In this document: positions 1 through 4,095 of the stretch, piece by piece
How positions within the stretch are numbered: the first letter of the stretch is position 1
How the letters are laid out: each line of letters starts with the position of its first letter
Assembly: GCA_964575715.1 (NCBI GenBank)
Contig: CAZNSG010000328.1
Span: 1-6,053, forward strand
Reading direction: 5' to 3'
DNA: 6,053 bases
DNA from: PNAI01 sp964575715
GTDB taxonomy: Bacteria > Pseudomonadota > Alphaproteobacteria > Rhizobiales > Xanthobacteraceae
Made by a program: the position numbers and the translations under genes
Notes under the pieces: generated by a model
The model's database searches: none
What the model was told of the DNA's origin: nothing
What the model saw: only the letters and a program-made list of their open reading frames with translations

Positions 1-17
1 AGGTCGGAGCGTGCAGC

Positions 18-89
18 CATCCTTCGAGACGGACGCCATAGCGCGTCGAAGACGCGCGTTAACGCGCTTATGGCGTCCTCCTCAGGATG
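18..89. repeat. Palindromic intergenic (REP-like) repeat
   Basis: The outer arms CATCCT (18-23) and AGGATG (84-89) are inverted. Inside them GGACGCCATA (31-40) pairs perfectly with TATGGCGTCC (69-78), and GCGCG (41-45) can continue with CGCGC (63-67) around one bulged T. A perfect 14-bp palindrome, GCGCGTTAACGCGC, sits at 54-67 and offers an alternative fold. Elements that begin CATCCTTCGAGAC and end CTCAGGATGAGG are, from memory, frequent intergenic repeats in Bradyrhizobium relatives. The copy may start or end slightly beyond these bounds (GAGG follows at 89-92). No transposase is associated with it. Confidence 0.7.
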
Positions 90-113
90 AGGTGAGTCAG
101 ACAATGGCGCCGT

Positions 114-122
114 TGGTATAAT
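114..122 (+). promoter_or_regulatory. Possible extended -10 promoter element
   Basis: TGG followed by TATAAT (117-122) matches an extended -10 element (TGnTATAAT) exactly. No good -35 lies 16-18 bp upstream, although extended -10 promoters can tolerate that. Transcription would run right from about 129, but no gene lies there before the antisense peptidase gene. The element also overlaps an imperfect palindrome, GTATAATATCATAC (116-129). It could drive a small RNA or be a chance AT-rich match. Confidence 0.2.
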
Positions 123-271
123 ATCATACGCGGGACGGAAAATTAATCGGATAAATGCGCGCAGCCACGTTTGGCGCCGCCGCATTGCCACCGGAGCGGG
201 CTGCAATAGCTGACCGCTTTCACGCGGCATGAAGCGTAAATGGAGGCGCCGTCACAGGTATCGATTTATGC

Positions 272-283
272 AAATCATGATTT
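272..283. promoter_or_regulatory. Perfect 12-bp palindrome, operator-like
   Basis: AAATCATGATTT is a perfect inverted repeat directly before a run of T. It lies beyond the leftward terminator of the peptidase gene, so it would not regulate that gene. No identifiable downstream gene uses it. It is reported only as a structural element and may be chance. Confidence 0.15.
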
Positions 284-302
284 TTTTAACGCGAGCAGCT
301 GC

Positions 303-341
303 AAAAAAGGTGCGGCCGGCCCTGGGGGGAGGGCCGGCCGC
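303..341 (-). terminator. Intrinsic terminator of the peptidase transcript
   Basis: Read leftward, a perfect 11-bp GC stem (GCGGCCGGCCC at 312-322 against GGGCCGGCCGC at 331-341, 8-nt loop) is followed after three bases by six T residues (the A run at 303-308 on the plus strand). This is a canonical Rho-independent terminator for leftward transcription. It lies about 145 nt beyond the peptidase stop codon, which implies an unusually long 3' untranslated region. No T run follows the stem in the rightward direction, so it is one-directional. Confidence 0.8.
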
Positions 342-356
342 GCGCGAACCCGGTCT

Positions 357-388
357 GGGGACGGGGAGGGGTGGGGACGTGACCGGGG
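357..388 (+). other. G-quadruplex-forming motif
   Basis: Four runs of exactly four G (357-360, 363-366, 368-371, 373-376) are separated by loops of 2, 1 and 1 nt, with a fifth GGGG run at 385-388. Four-tetrad tracts with such short loops match the strictest G-quadruplex definition. The G-rich strand is the template strand for the leftward peptidase transcript. The RNA would therefore be C-rich, and the quadruplex would form in DNA between the stop codon and the terminator. Confidence 0.75.
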
Positions 389-484
389 ACGCGTTACTCC
401 TGTTGTGTTGTTTCGGTTCAGCCAAGTTTCTTATGTTTTTTAGCGTTTTTAAGTTTGTTCCAGTTCAACTGCTCGCCTTTAAGT

Positions 485-1111
485 TCACCGCGAAGCGGCG
501 GTTGAGGTTGCCGGGCGCAAATCGCCGAGCGAGACCCAGATATTCGGATTGCTCTGCGACTGGCGCTTGACGAAGCGGTAACCGGTTTCCAACCAGGACA
601 TTATTTCCGGGTTCTGGTTGTCGAGAACGAACTCGCCTTTATCGGTCTTGACCGTGAGCACGGCGTGGCCTTCGCCCTTCTTGTCGCGCACCACGGTGAT
701 CAGCAGCGCCTCGCGCGGCCAGCCGGCCTGGATCAGCGTGCGCCGCTTAAGCAGCACATAATCCTCGCAGTCGCCGTAGCCGTCGTCGGGATACGACCAT
801 TTCTCAACCACACCCCAATGTTCGAGGTCGGTGACTGGCCTGATCGTGTCATTGACCCATTTATTTATGCGGACGAGATCTTTCCAGGCCTTCGCCGTGA
901 GCACGACATCGCGCGGTGCCGTGGCGGTGCCGGCGCATTCCTTCGGGTGCTCGGTGCAGAATTCGACCCAGCCGATCGGCGGTCGGGCGTATTCGCCCAC
1001 CGAAATGAACAGCAACTGCTCGGAGGCCGCGATCGCGGGCGAAACAGACGGCGCGCCAATCAGCGTGGCCGCGAACAATGCGCCAAATAGAATTCTGGAA
1101 TGCCGCAGCAT
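485..1111 (-). CDS. Exported transglutaminase-like cysteine peptidase (BTLCP / LapG-like family)
   Basis: The 208-residue protein starts with a signal peptide (hydrophobic core about residues 7-20, likely cleavage after AIAA at 29), so it should act in the periplasm. The papain/transglutaminase-type triad is visible: Cys115 in GDCEDY, His149 in GEGHAV and Asp164 in VLDN. The Asp114 and Glu116 flanking the cysteine match the residues that bind calcium in LapG. Two further cysteines (52 and 59, in FCTEHPKEC) may form a disulphide. The length suits the bacterial transglutaminase-like cysteine proteinase family (Pfam PF06035). LapG proteins in this family cleave biofilm adhesins and are sequestered by the c-di-GMP receptor LapD. 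Neither LapD nor an adhesin is present here, so the substrate is unknown. The start ATG follows a GGGAG about 11 nt upstream. The gene is transcribed alone: its AT-rich promoter region lies at about 1185-1305 and its terminator at 303-341. Confidence 0.93.
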   Translation of the reverse strand: MLRHSRILFGALFAATLIGAPSVSPAIAASEQLLFISVGEYARPPIGWVEFCTEHPKECAGTATAPRDVVLTAKAWKDLVRINKWVNDTIRPVTDLEHWGVVEKWSYPDDGYGDCEDYVLLKRRTLIQAGWPREALLITVVRDKKGEGHAVLTVKTDKGEFVLDNQNPEIMSWLETGYRFVKRQSQSNPNIWVSLGDLRPATSTAASR

Positions 1112-1443
1112 AAGTGACCCACTCCCGTCTTACCGGGGCCACATTTGCCACAAAGCTTTTGAGTTGAGCCTAAGTTGAACGTGGTGTTTTGACGATAACA
1201 ATAGTAAACGTTGCAATGAGTTTGAATTTTATTCTCCGAAATATTTCATAAAAATCTAGATAATCCACTTTGAATAAAATTTTATCTTTAATCATTTTGC
1301 GCCAACAACGATCGCGCAATTCGCACCTTCGCGGATGCCGATGTTAACCGCGGGCGAGCGGGCGGCGGTTGCGGAAATGGATGGCGGTGCTTGCGGGGCG
1401 ATGGTGCGGATGCGTCGCCGACGATTATTTTGAAAGTCCGCGT
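1112..1443. promoter_or_regulatory. AT-rich intergenic promoter region upstream of the peptidase gene
   Basis: No gene fits in this gap. Its core (about 1185-1305) is strikingly AT-rich against the GC-rich genes around it, with repeated A/T tracts such as TTTGAAT (1221-1227 and 1269-1275). This is the only upstream region for the leftward peptidase gene, so its promoter is probably here, but no -35/-10 pair convinced me. AT-rich islands of this kind are typical targets of xenogeneic-silencer-type proteins (MucR/Ros in alphaproteobacteria); that is inference. The right part (1312-1443) is GC-rich, and I found no T-tailed terminator for the PilZ gene ending at 1444. Confidence 0.45.
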
Positions 1444-2061
1444 TTACTGTACCGTAGCGTTCTCTTCGAGGGAATCCGGATGTTGCATCCGGGTAAACTC
1501 GATCGCAATGCCGTCCTCGATGTGGCGCACCACGCGGCCGGTAATATTGCCGATGGTGACTTGGCTGCCGACATCGGGCCGCTGGGGGGTGGCGATCGCG
1601 GCGCCGGTGAGAGAGACGTCGATGATCCGGCAGCCGACGTTGTTGCCGTTCGGCAAGATCAAGCGGCCGTTCGGATTGCGCGGGATGATGCGTTCGTGGC
1701 GGCGGTCTTCCGGCAGGTTGAGAATGCTGCGGTTGGCGAGCCAGGTAAGCTGGGCGGCGAGCTTGTCACGCTTGCGCGGTGTTGCCGCGATTGTCATGGC
1801 AAAGCCGTTAAGAAATTGGCGCGCGATGATGCCCTCAAGCCGGCCAAGGTGGTCGATATAGGCGATGATACGTTCGCCCGGCTGACCGCTGACCGGTGCG
1901 ATCATGGCAATGCCGCCCGGCGACATATTAATGACTTGGCAAGGGAACTCGCGGCGGTCCGCCAGCATATAGCGGCCAAGCAGGTTCACGCGCACGCGCT
2001 GATGCCGCCGCCGCTCCTGGGAATGCGGCAGGATGATCGATTTTGATTGCGGCATCGACAT
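1444..2061 (-). CDS. Tandem PilZ-domain protein, probable c-di-GMP receptor
   Basis: The 205-residue protein carries two PilZ modules. The first has the RxxxR motif at Arg18-Arg22 (RRHQR) and the N/DxSxxG motif at Asn45-Ser47-Gly50 (NMSPGG). The second has RxxxR at Arg120-Arg124 (RRHER) and DxSxxG at Asp148-Ser150-Gly153 (DVSLTG). Both c-di-GMP-binding signatures are intact in each half, so both domains could bind the ligand. There is no signal peptide, membrane segment or output domain, so it should be a cytoplasmic receptor acting by protein contact. Met1 (2061) and Met3 (2055) are both possible starts and neither has a clear Shine-Dalgarno. A GC-rich hairpin (2062-2095) abuts the first ATG. 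It lies 96 bp behind the PAS gene on the same strand and may share its transcript. The target process (motility, exopolysaccharide, biofilm) cannot be read from the sequence. Confidence 0.93.
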   Translation of the reverse strand: MSMPQSKSIILPHSQERRRHQRVRVNLLGRYMLADRREFPCQVINMSPGGIAMIAPVSGQPGERIIAYIDHLGRLEGIIARQFLNGFAMTIAATPRKRDKLAAQLTWLANRSILNLPEDRRHERIIPRNPNGRLILPNGNNVGCRIIDVSLTGAAIATPQRPDVGSQVTIGNITGRVVRHIEDGIAIEFTRMQHPDSLEENATVQ

Positions 2062-2095
2062 GCGGCGCTAAGCCCCGCAAAAAGGGTTTCGCCGC
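2062..2095 (-). promoter_or_regulatory. Leader hairpin abutting the PilZ start codon
   Basis: GCGGCG (2062-2067) and CGCCGC (2090-2095) form a 6-bp GC stem. On the leftward RNA it continues inward with three G-C pairs and two A-U pairs (AAGCCC at 2070-2075 against GGGTTT at 2084-2089), interrupted by a 2-nt bulge and one A-C mismatch. The 3' arm ends immediately before the ATG at 2059-2061, where a Shine-Dalgarno would normally be. It could reduce or regulate initiation, or point to the second ATG as the real start. Confidence 0.4.
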
Positions 2096-2113
2096 TACAC
2101 TATTCAGTCAGCG

Positions 2114-2128
2114 TTAAAGCAATGTTAG
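2114..2128. promoter_or_regulatory. CtrA-like site upstream of the PilZ gene
   Basis: TTAA (2114-2117), seven bases, then TTAG (2125-2128) matches the alphaproteobacterial CtrA consensus TTAA-N7-TTAA with one mismatch. It lies about 53 bp upstream of the PilZ start, a sensible place for a regulator of cell-cycle or motility genes. It is a short motif and could be chance. Confidence 0.25.
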
Positions 2129-2157
2129 CCCTAGCGGCGAGGCACGAGGCGCCGCCG

Positions 2158-2769
2158 TCAGTCCGTGCGGCCGCCCTTATGAACCACAAGGCCGCGCCGG
2201 ATCTGGCCGCTTTGTGAGATTTTGCCGTTTTGGTCGGCGGGAACCAGGCGCGGGGCCGGAATCTGGTCGATCGCGGGCCCAATGTGACGCAGCATGCCGA
2301 GTTCAAGGGGGCCGAGGACCCTGGCACCGAGCCAGAAGGGCACAGTCATTGGCGCAAGCGCCCCCAGCACGCGGGCATCCATGGGCCCACGTTGCAACAG
2401 CGGCAGCAGCAAGAGTTCGAGGTTAACCACAAGCGGCGCGCCATCGGTGGTTCGTCCGGTCACGTGTGCGACCACGCCGACCTTCTCGTCCACCACCGCG
2501 GCCATCAGCTTGCGCATGGTCAATTGATCGGTCTTTGCCCACAGATTGTAGAAGCTATCGTTCTTGAGCTCGCGCCCGAACAACGCGCAGAGCCGGGTTC
2601 CAGCGAGGCGAAACGGATAGCTTGCAATGGCGTCCTTGGCCAAAAAGAAGCTGTCGCCGAGCACATGGCGGATGGCGTTCGGTTCGATATCGCCGCGCTC
2701 GGGCGCTATGCGTTGGCCGCGCCGTTCGTTCCAATAGGTATATAGGTCACGGTTCGCAGGATTCTTCAT
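2158..2769 (-). CDS. Small PAS-domain protein (PAS_5-like)
   Basis: The 203-residue soluble protein opens with KNPANRDLYTYWNERRG (residues 2-18), then ERGDIEP and a PAS-like core with HVLGDSFFLAKD and YPFRLAGTRLCALFGRE (about residues 35-67). This arrangement is typical of an alphaproteobacterial single-PAS family (Pfam PAS_5, from memory) with no attached kinase or cyclase. Such proteins are thought to sense or relay signals by protein contact; the ligand is unknown. The frame stays open to an ATG at 2853, but I prefer 2769: the family-like N-terminus begins there, and AGGACAGG (2776-2783) gives a Shine-Dalgarno with 6-nt spacing. The 28 extra residues have no family character. The C-terminal tail (about 175-203, basic, SQSGQIRRGLVVHKGG) looks disordered. 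The PilZ gene follows 96 bp downstream on the same strand. Confidence 0.87.
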   Translation of the reverse strand: MKNPANRDLYTYWNERRGQRIAPERGDIEPNAIRHVLGDSFFLAKDAIASYPFRLAGTRLCALFGRELKNDSFYNLWAKTDQLTMRKLMAAVVDEKVGVVAHVTGRTTDGAPLVVNLELLLLPLLQRGPMDARVLGALAPMTVPFWLGARVLGPLELGMLRHIGPAIDQIPAPRLVPADQNGKISQSGQIRRGLVVHKGGRTD

Positions 2770-2775
2770 GACACA

Positions 2776-2783
2776 CCTGTCCT
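2776..2783 (-). promoter_or_regulatory. Shine-Dalgarno deciding the PAS gene start
   Basis: Read leftward, AGGACAGG lies six bases before the ATG at 2767-2769. It supports that start over the in-frame ATG 84 bp further upstream. Confidence 0.5.
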
Positions 2784-2809
2784 GCCGTGACACTCGCGCT
2801 CTGATGACT

Positions 2810-2826
2810 TGTCCCGGTGCGGGACA
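2810..2826. promoter_or_regulatory. 17-bp palindrome upstream of the PAS gene, operator-like
   Basis: TGTCCCG (2810-2816) and CGGGACA (2820-2826) form a perfect 7-bp inverted repeat with a 3-bp centre, 41 bp upstream of the PAS start. The size and symmetry fit a dimeric repressor or activator site. A short RNA hairpin is the alternative; no T tract makes it a terminator. I cannot name the regulator. Confidence 0.35.
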
Positions 2827-2929
2827 TTTGGCCTTAAGCTTCGGCCACGGCACGTCGGTAGGAGCAGGCGCCGTGCCGCGCGCGCGTTTGAGCCCGGTCT
2901 TGCCGGTGCAACGATGCGTTAGCGTTACT

Positions 2930-3117
2930 CATTGGTTGACGTTGGCAGGTGATAACGGCGCGGCTAACTTGGCCGGCGGTTCACACGAATAGGCCTTCCG
3001 GCTGCTCACCGGCGGGCGAACAGCTCCAAGCCAGGGGAGTGGGGGGATGTGACCAGCGCTACGGCGCTGACTCGGTACCCCCAGAAAAAGGGGAGGACGC
3101 AAGTCCTCCCCTTTATT
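2930..3117 (+). ncRNA. Candidate structured RNA or attenuator leader upstream of the rhomboid gene
   Basis: This lies between divergent genes yet ends in a strong intrinsic terminator (3085-3117), so some transcript other than the two genes must end here. Upstream stems add to the case. CTTGG (2968-2972) pairs with CCAAG (3026-3030), and GTTC (2979-2982) with GAAC (3018-3021). TGGGGG (3040-3045) pairs with CCCCCA (3078-3083), enclosing a perfect CAGCGC/GCGCTG hairpin with a TACG loop (3054-3069). The 5' end is a guess; I found no convincing promoter. It may be a free-standing small RNA or a leader whose terminator controls read-through into the rhomboid gene 77 nt downstream. It shows no features of tmRNA, RNase P RNA, SRP RNA or any riboswitch I know, and I could not establish 6S RNA. 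Confidence 0.4.
3085..3117 (+). terminator. Orphan intrinsic terminator, bidirectional
   Basis: AAAGGGGAGGAC (3087-3098) pairs perfectly over 12 bp with GTCCTCCCCTTT (3103-3114) around a GCAA loop, a stable GNRA-type tetraloop. Rightward the stem runs into TTTATTGTT. Leftward it is followed by five T (A run at 3085-3089). It works best as a terminator of rightward RNA from the region to its left, and could also block leftward transcription into the PAS promoter region. No annotated gene ends here. Confidence 0.8.
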
Positions 3118-3154
3118 GTTGTGCGAAGCAGTGTTCGCGGGCGAGCGGCGCGGC

Positions 3155-3183
3155 TTGCTGAAAATTTCGGCGCGCCGTATGTG
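3155..3183 (+). promoter_or_regulatory. Weak promoter candidate for a leaderless rhomboid mRNA
   Basis: TTGCTG (3155-3160) and TATGTG (3178-3183) are separated by exactly 17 bp, and a start site about seven bases on would fall at 3190-3191, on the GTG start codon itself. Each hexamer matches the general consensus at only three positions, so this is weak. It would explain why the gene has no Shine-Dalgarno. Confidence 0.25.
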
Positions 3184-3190
3184 AACTTGT

Positions 3191-3943
3191 GTGAGCAAAA
3201 CCCGCGAACCGATTTTCAACATACCGACCGTCGTGGTCGTGTTGCTGGGGGTGCTTGGGCTCATTCACCTTCTGCGCGTGCTTGTCCTATCGCCTGAGAC
3301 CGATCGTATGTTTGTGTGGAGCTTGGCGTTTGTGCCGGCGCGCTACGAATGGAATGAATTGCTCGCCAGCGGATGGGATTATGGCTGGGCGATCTGGACC
3401 TTCGTGAGCTACGCACTGATCCATGCCGATCTGACGCATCTGGGATTTAACGCGGTCTGGCTGCTCGCCTTTGGCAGTGCGGTGGCGCGCCGGTTTGGAT
3501 CGCTGCGTTTTTTGGCGTTCTCCGCGCTGACTGCGGCGGCGGGCGCGCTGGCACATCTGGTTTCGCATCTTGGCGATCTTCAGCCGATGATTGGCGCTTC
3601 CGCCACCATTTCGGGCACCATGGGGGCGGCGGCGCGTTTTGCGTTCGGGCGCGGCGGCCCACTCGATCGGTGGAGCGCCAATGCGGTGCGAGGCTATCGC
3701 CTTCCGGCTGCGCCGCTCTTGGTAAGCTTGCGTGATCCGCGGGTGCTCGGATTCCTCGGGGCATGGTTTGCGCTCAATCTGCTGTTCGGTCTCGGATCGT
3801 GGTCGATCATCGGCGAGGAGCAGATTGTGGCCTGGGAAGCCCATGTCGGAGGCTTTCTCGCCGGGCTTTTGCTGTTCTGGGTTTTCGACCCGGTCGGGTC
3901 GCGGGCCGATGATGGCGATTATGGTGCGCCGCCACTCACATAG
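3191..3943 (+). CDS. Rhomboid-family intramembrane serine protease
   Basis: The 250-residue membrane protein has about six hydrophobic segments (roughly 11-33, 66-78, 86-98, 106-126, 132-148 and 185-232 in parts). The rhomboid signature is complete: HxxxxHxxxN (His78, His83, Asn87) in the second segment, the nucleophile Ser137 in GASATISG, and the catalytic His218 in AHVGGFLAG in the last segment. It should cleave transmembrane segments of other proteins in the inner membrane; its substrate is unknown. The start is a GTG. An in-frame TGA at 3182-3184 excludes any earlier start, and the next Met (40) would remove the first membrane segment, so GTG 3191 is well supported. No Shine-Dalgarno precedes it. 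An orphan terminator and possible leader lie just upstream, and a CBS gene follows 152 bp downstream on the same strand. Confidence 0.95.
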   Translation: MSKTREPIFNIPTVVVVLLGVLGLIHLLRVLVLSPETDRMFVWSLAFVPARYEWNELLASGWDYGWAIWTFVSYALIHADLTHLGFNAVWLLAFGSAVARRFGSLRFLAFSALTAAAGALAHLVSHLGDLQPMIGASATISGTMGAAARFAFGRGGPLDRWSANAVRGYRLPAAPLLVSLRDPRVLGFLGAWFALNLLFGLGSWSIIGEEQIVAWEAHVGGFLAGLLLFWVFDPVGSRADDGDYGAPPLT

Positions 3944-3975
3944 TGAAAGCGTTAATACAGATTGTGAAAATAGCG

Positions 3976-4002
3976 CCAATTCCCATTGGTATTGCGCGAT
4001 AC
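3976..4002. promoter_or_regulatory. Two overlapping inverted repeats upstream of the CBS gene
   Basis: CCAAT (3976-3980), TCCC and ATTGG (3985-3989) make a perfect 5-bp dyad. It is followed at once by GTATTGCGCGATAC (3989-4002), a palindrome with one mismatched pair. They lie about 95-120 bp upstream of the CBS start, in the 152-bp gap after the rhomboid stop, and could be an operator. No T tract follows, so they are not a clear rhomboid terminator. Confidence 0.25.
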
Positions 4003-4051
4003 GGGGAAGCATTACTGACCCAATGCAATGGCAAATCCATTATCCTGAACA

Positions 4052-4057
4052 TATAAA
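4052..4057 (+). promoter_or_regulatory. Possible -10 element for the CBS gene
   Basis: TATAAA (4052-4057), in an AT-rich patch (ATATAAATAA), lies 38 bp upstream of the CBS start. The -35 region at standard spacing (TGGCAA, 4029-4034) is poor. Separate transcription of the CBS gene is plausible given the 152-bp gap, but read-through from the rhomboid gene cannot be excluded. Confidence 0.3.
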
Positions 4058-4084
4058 TAAGGGAATCGTGATCTGGTCTATTTT

Positions 4085-4088
4085 GGAG
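4085..4088 (+). promoter_or_regulatory. Shine-Dalgarno of the CBS gene
   Basis: GGAG lies seven bases before the ATG at 4096, a standard spacing that fixes the start. Confidence 0.7.
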
Positions 4089-4095
4089 CCTCGCC

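Larger units (their letters stand above)
1..484. other. Gene-poor intergenic region left of the peptidase gene
   Basis: I see no credible protein gene here. The longest open frames (from 229 and 240, rightward) are rich in Arg, Gly and Ala. They run through a palindromic terminator and a G-rich tract and then into the antisense of the peptidase gene, so they look like GC artefacts. A 25-codon frame from ATG 155 lacks a clear Shine-Dalgarno. What can be supported is a palindromic repeat at 18-89, a possible promoter at 114-122, a leftward terminator at 303-341 and a G-quadruplex motif at 357-388. The part from 303 to 484 is probably the 3' untranslated region of the leftward peptidase transcript. 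Confidence 0.7.

Noticed and set aside
155..232. 25-codon open frame downstream of the possible promoter at 114-122
   Set aside because: It has no convincing ribosome-binding site and no recognisable peptide features; too short to support.
229..570. Rightward open frames starting at 229 and 240
   Set aside because: They cross a terminator hairpin and G-quadruplex tract, have no Shine-Dalgarno, and the first runs into the antisense of the peptidase gene.
1346..1370. AACCGC/GCGGTT hairpin as a terminator for the PilZ gene
   Set aside because: The 6-bp stem has a 13-nt loop and no T tract in the leftward direction.
1369..2046. Rightward 225-codon open frame opposite the PilZ gene
   Set aside because: It is antisense to a clear tandem PilZ gene and shows no recognisable domain.
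2134..2155. GCGGCG/CGCCGC hairpin just after the PAS stop codon as a terminator
   Set aside because: It is a 6-bp stem with a 10-nt loop and no T tract. It may only protect the 3' end, and there is no evidence that it stops transcription before PilZ.
2769..2853. N-terminal extension of the PAS protein to the ATG at 2853
   Set aside because: The extra 28 residues lack family character, while the later ATG has a Shine-Dalgarno and the expected N-terminal motif directly after it.
2768..2992. Rightward open frame ending AGDNGAANLAGGSHE, considered as a tmRNA tag or small protein
   Set aside because: Alphaproteobacterial tmRNA tags resemble ANDNFAxx...AA; this one does not end in Ala-Ala and there is no tRNA-like acceptor. 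As a protein it overlaps the PAS promoter palindrome and has no ribosome-binding site.
2930..3090. 6S RNA, SRP RNA, RNase P RNA or cobalamin riboswitch
   Set aside because: The conserved motifs I know for SRP RNA, RNase P RNA and cobalamin riboswitches are absent. A 6S-like long hairpin could not be demonstrated by hand folding, so I left it as unassigned.
3287..4012. Leftward 241-codon open frame opposite the rhomboid gene
   Set aside because: It overlaps a complete rhomboid protease on the other strand. Its translation is Arg/Gln/Pro-rich with no family features.
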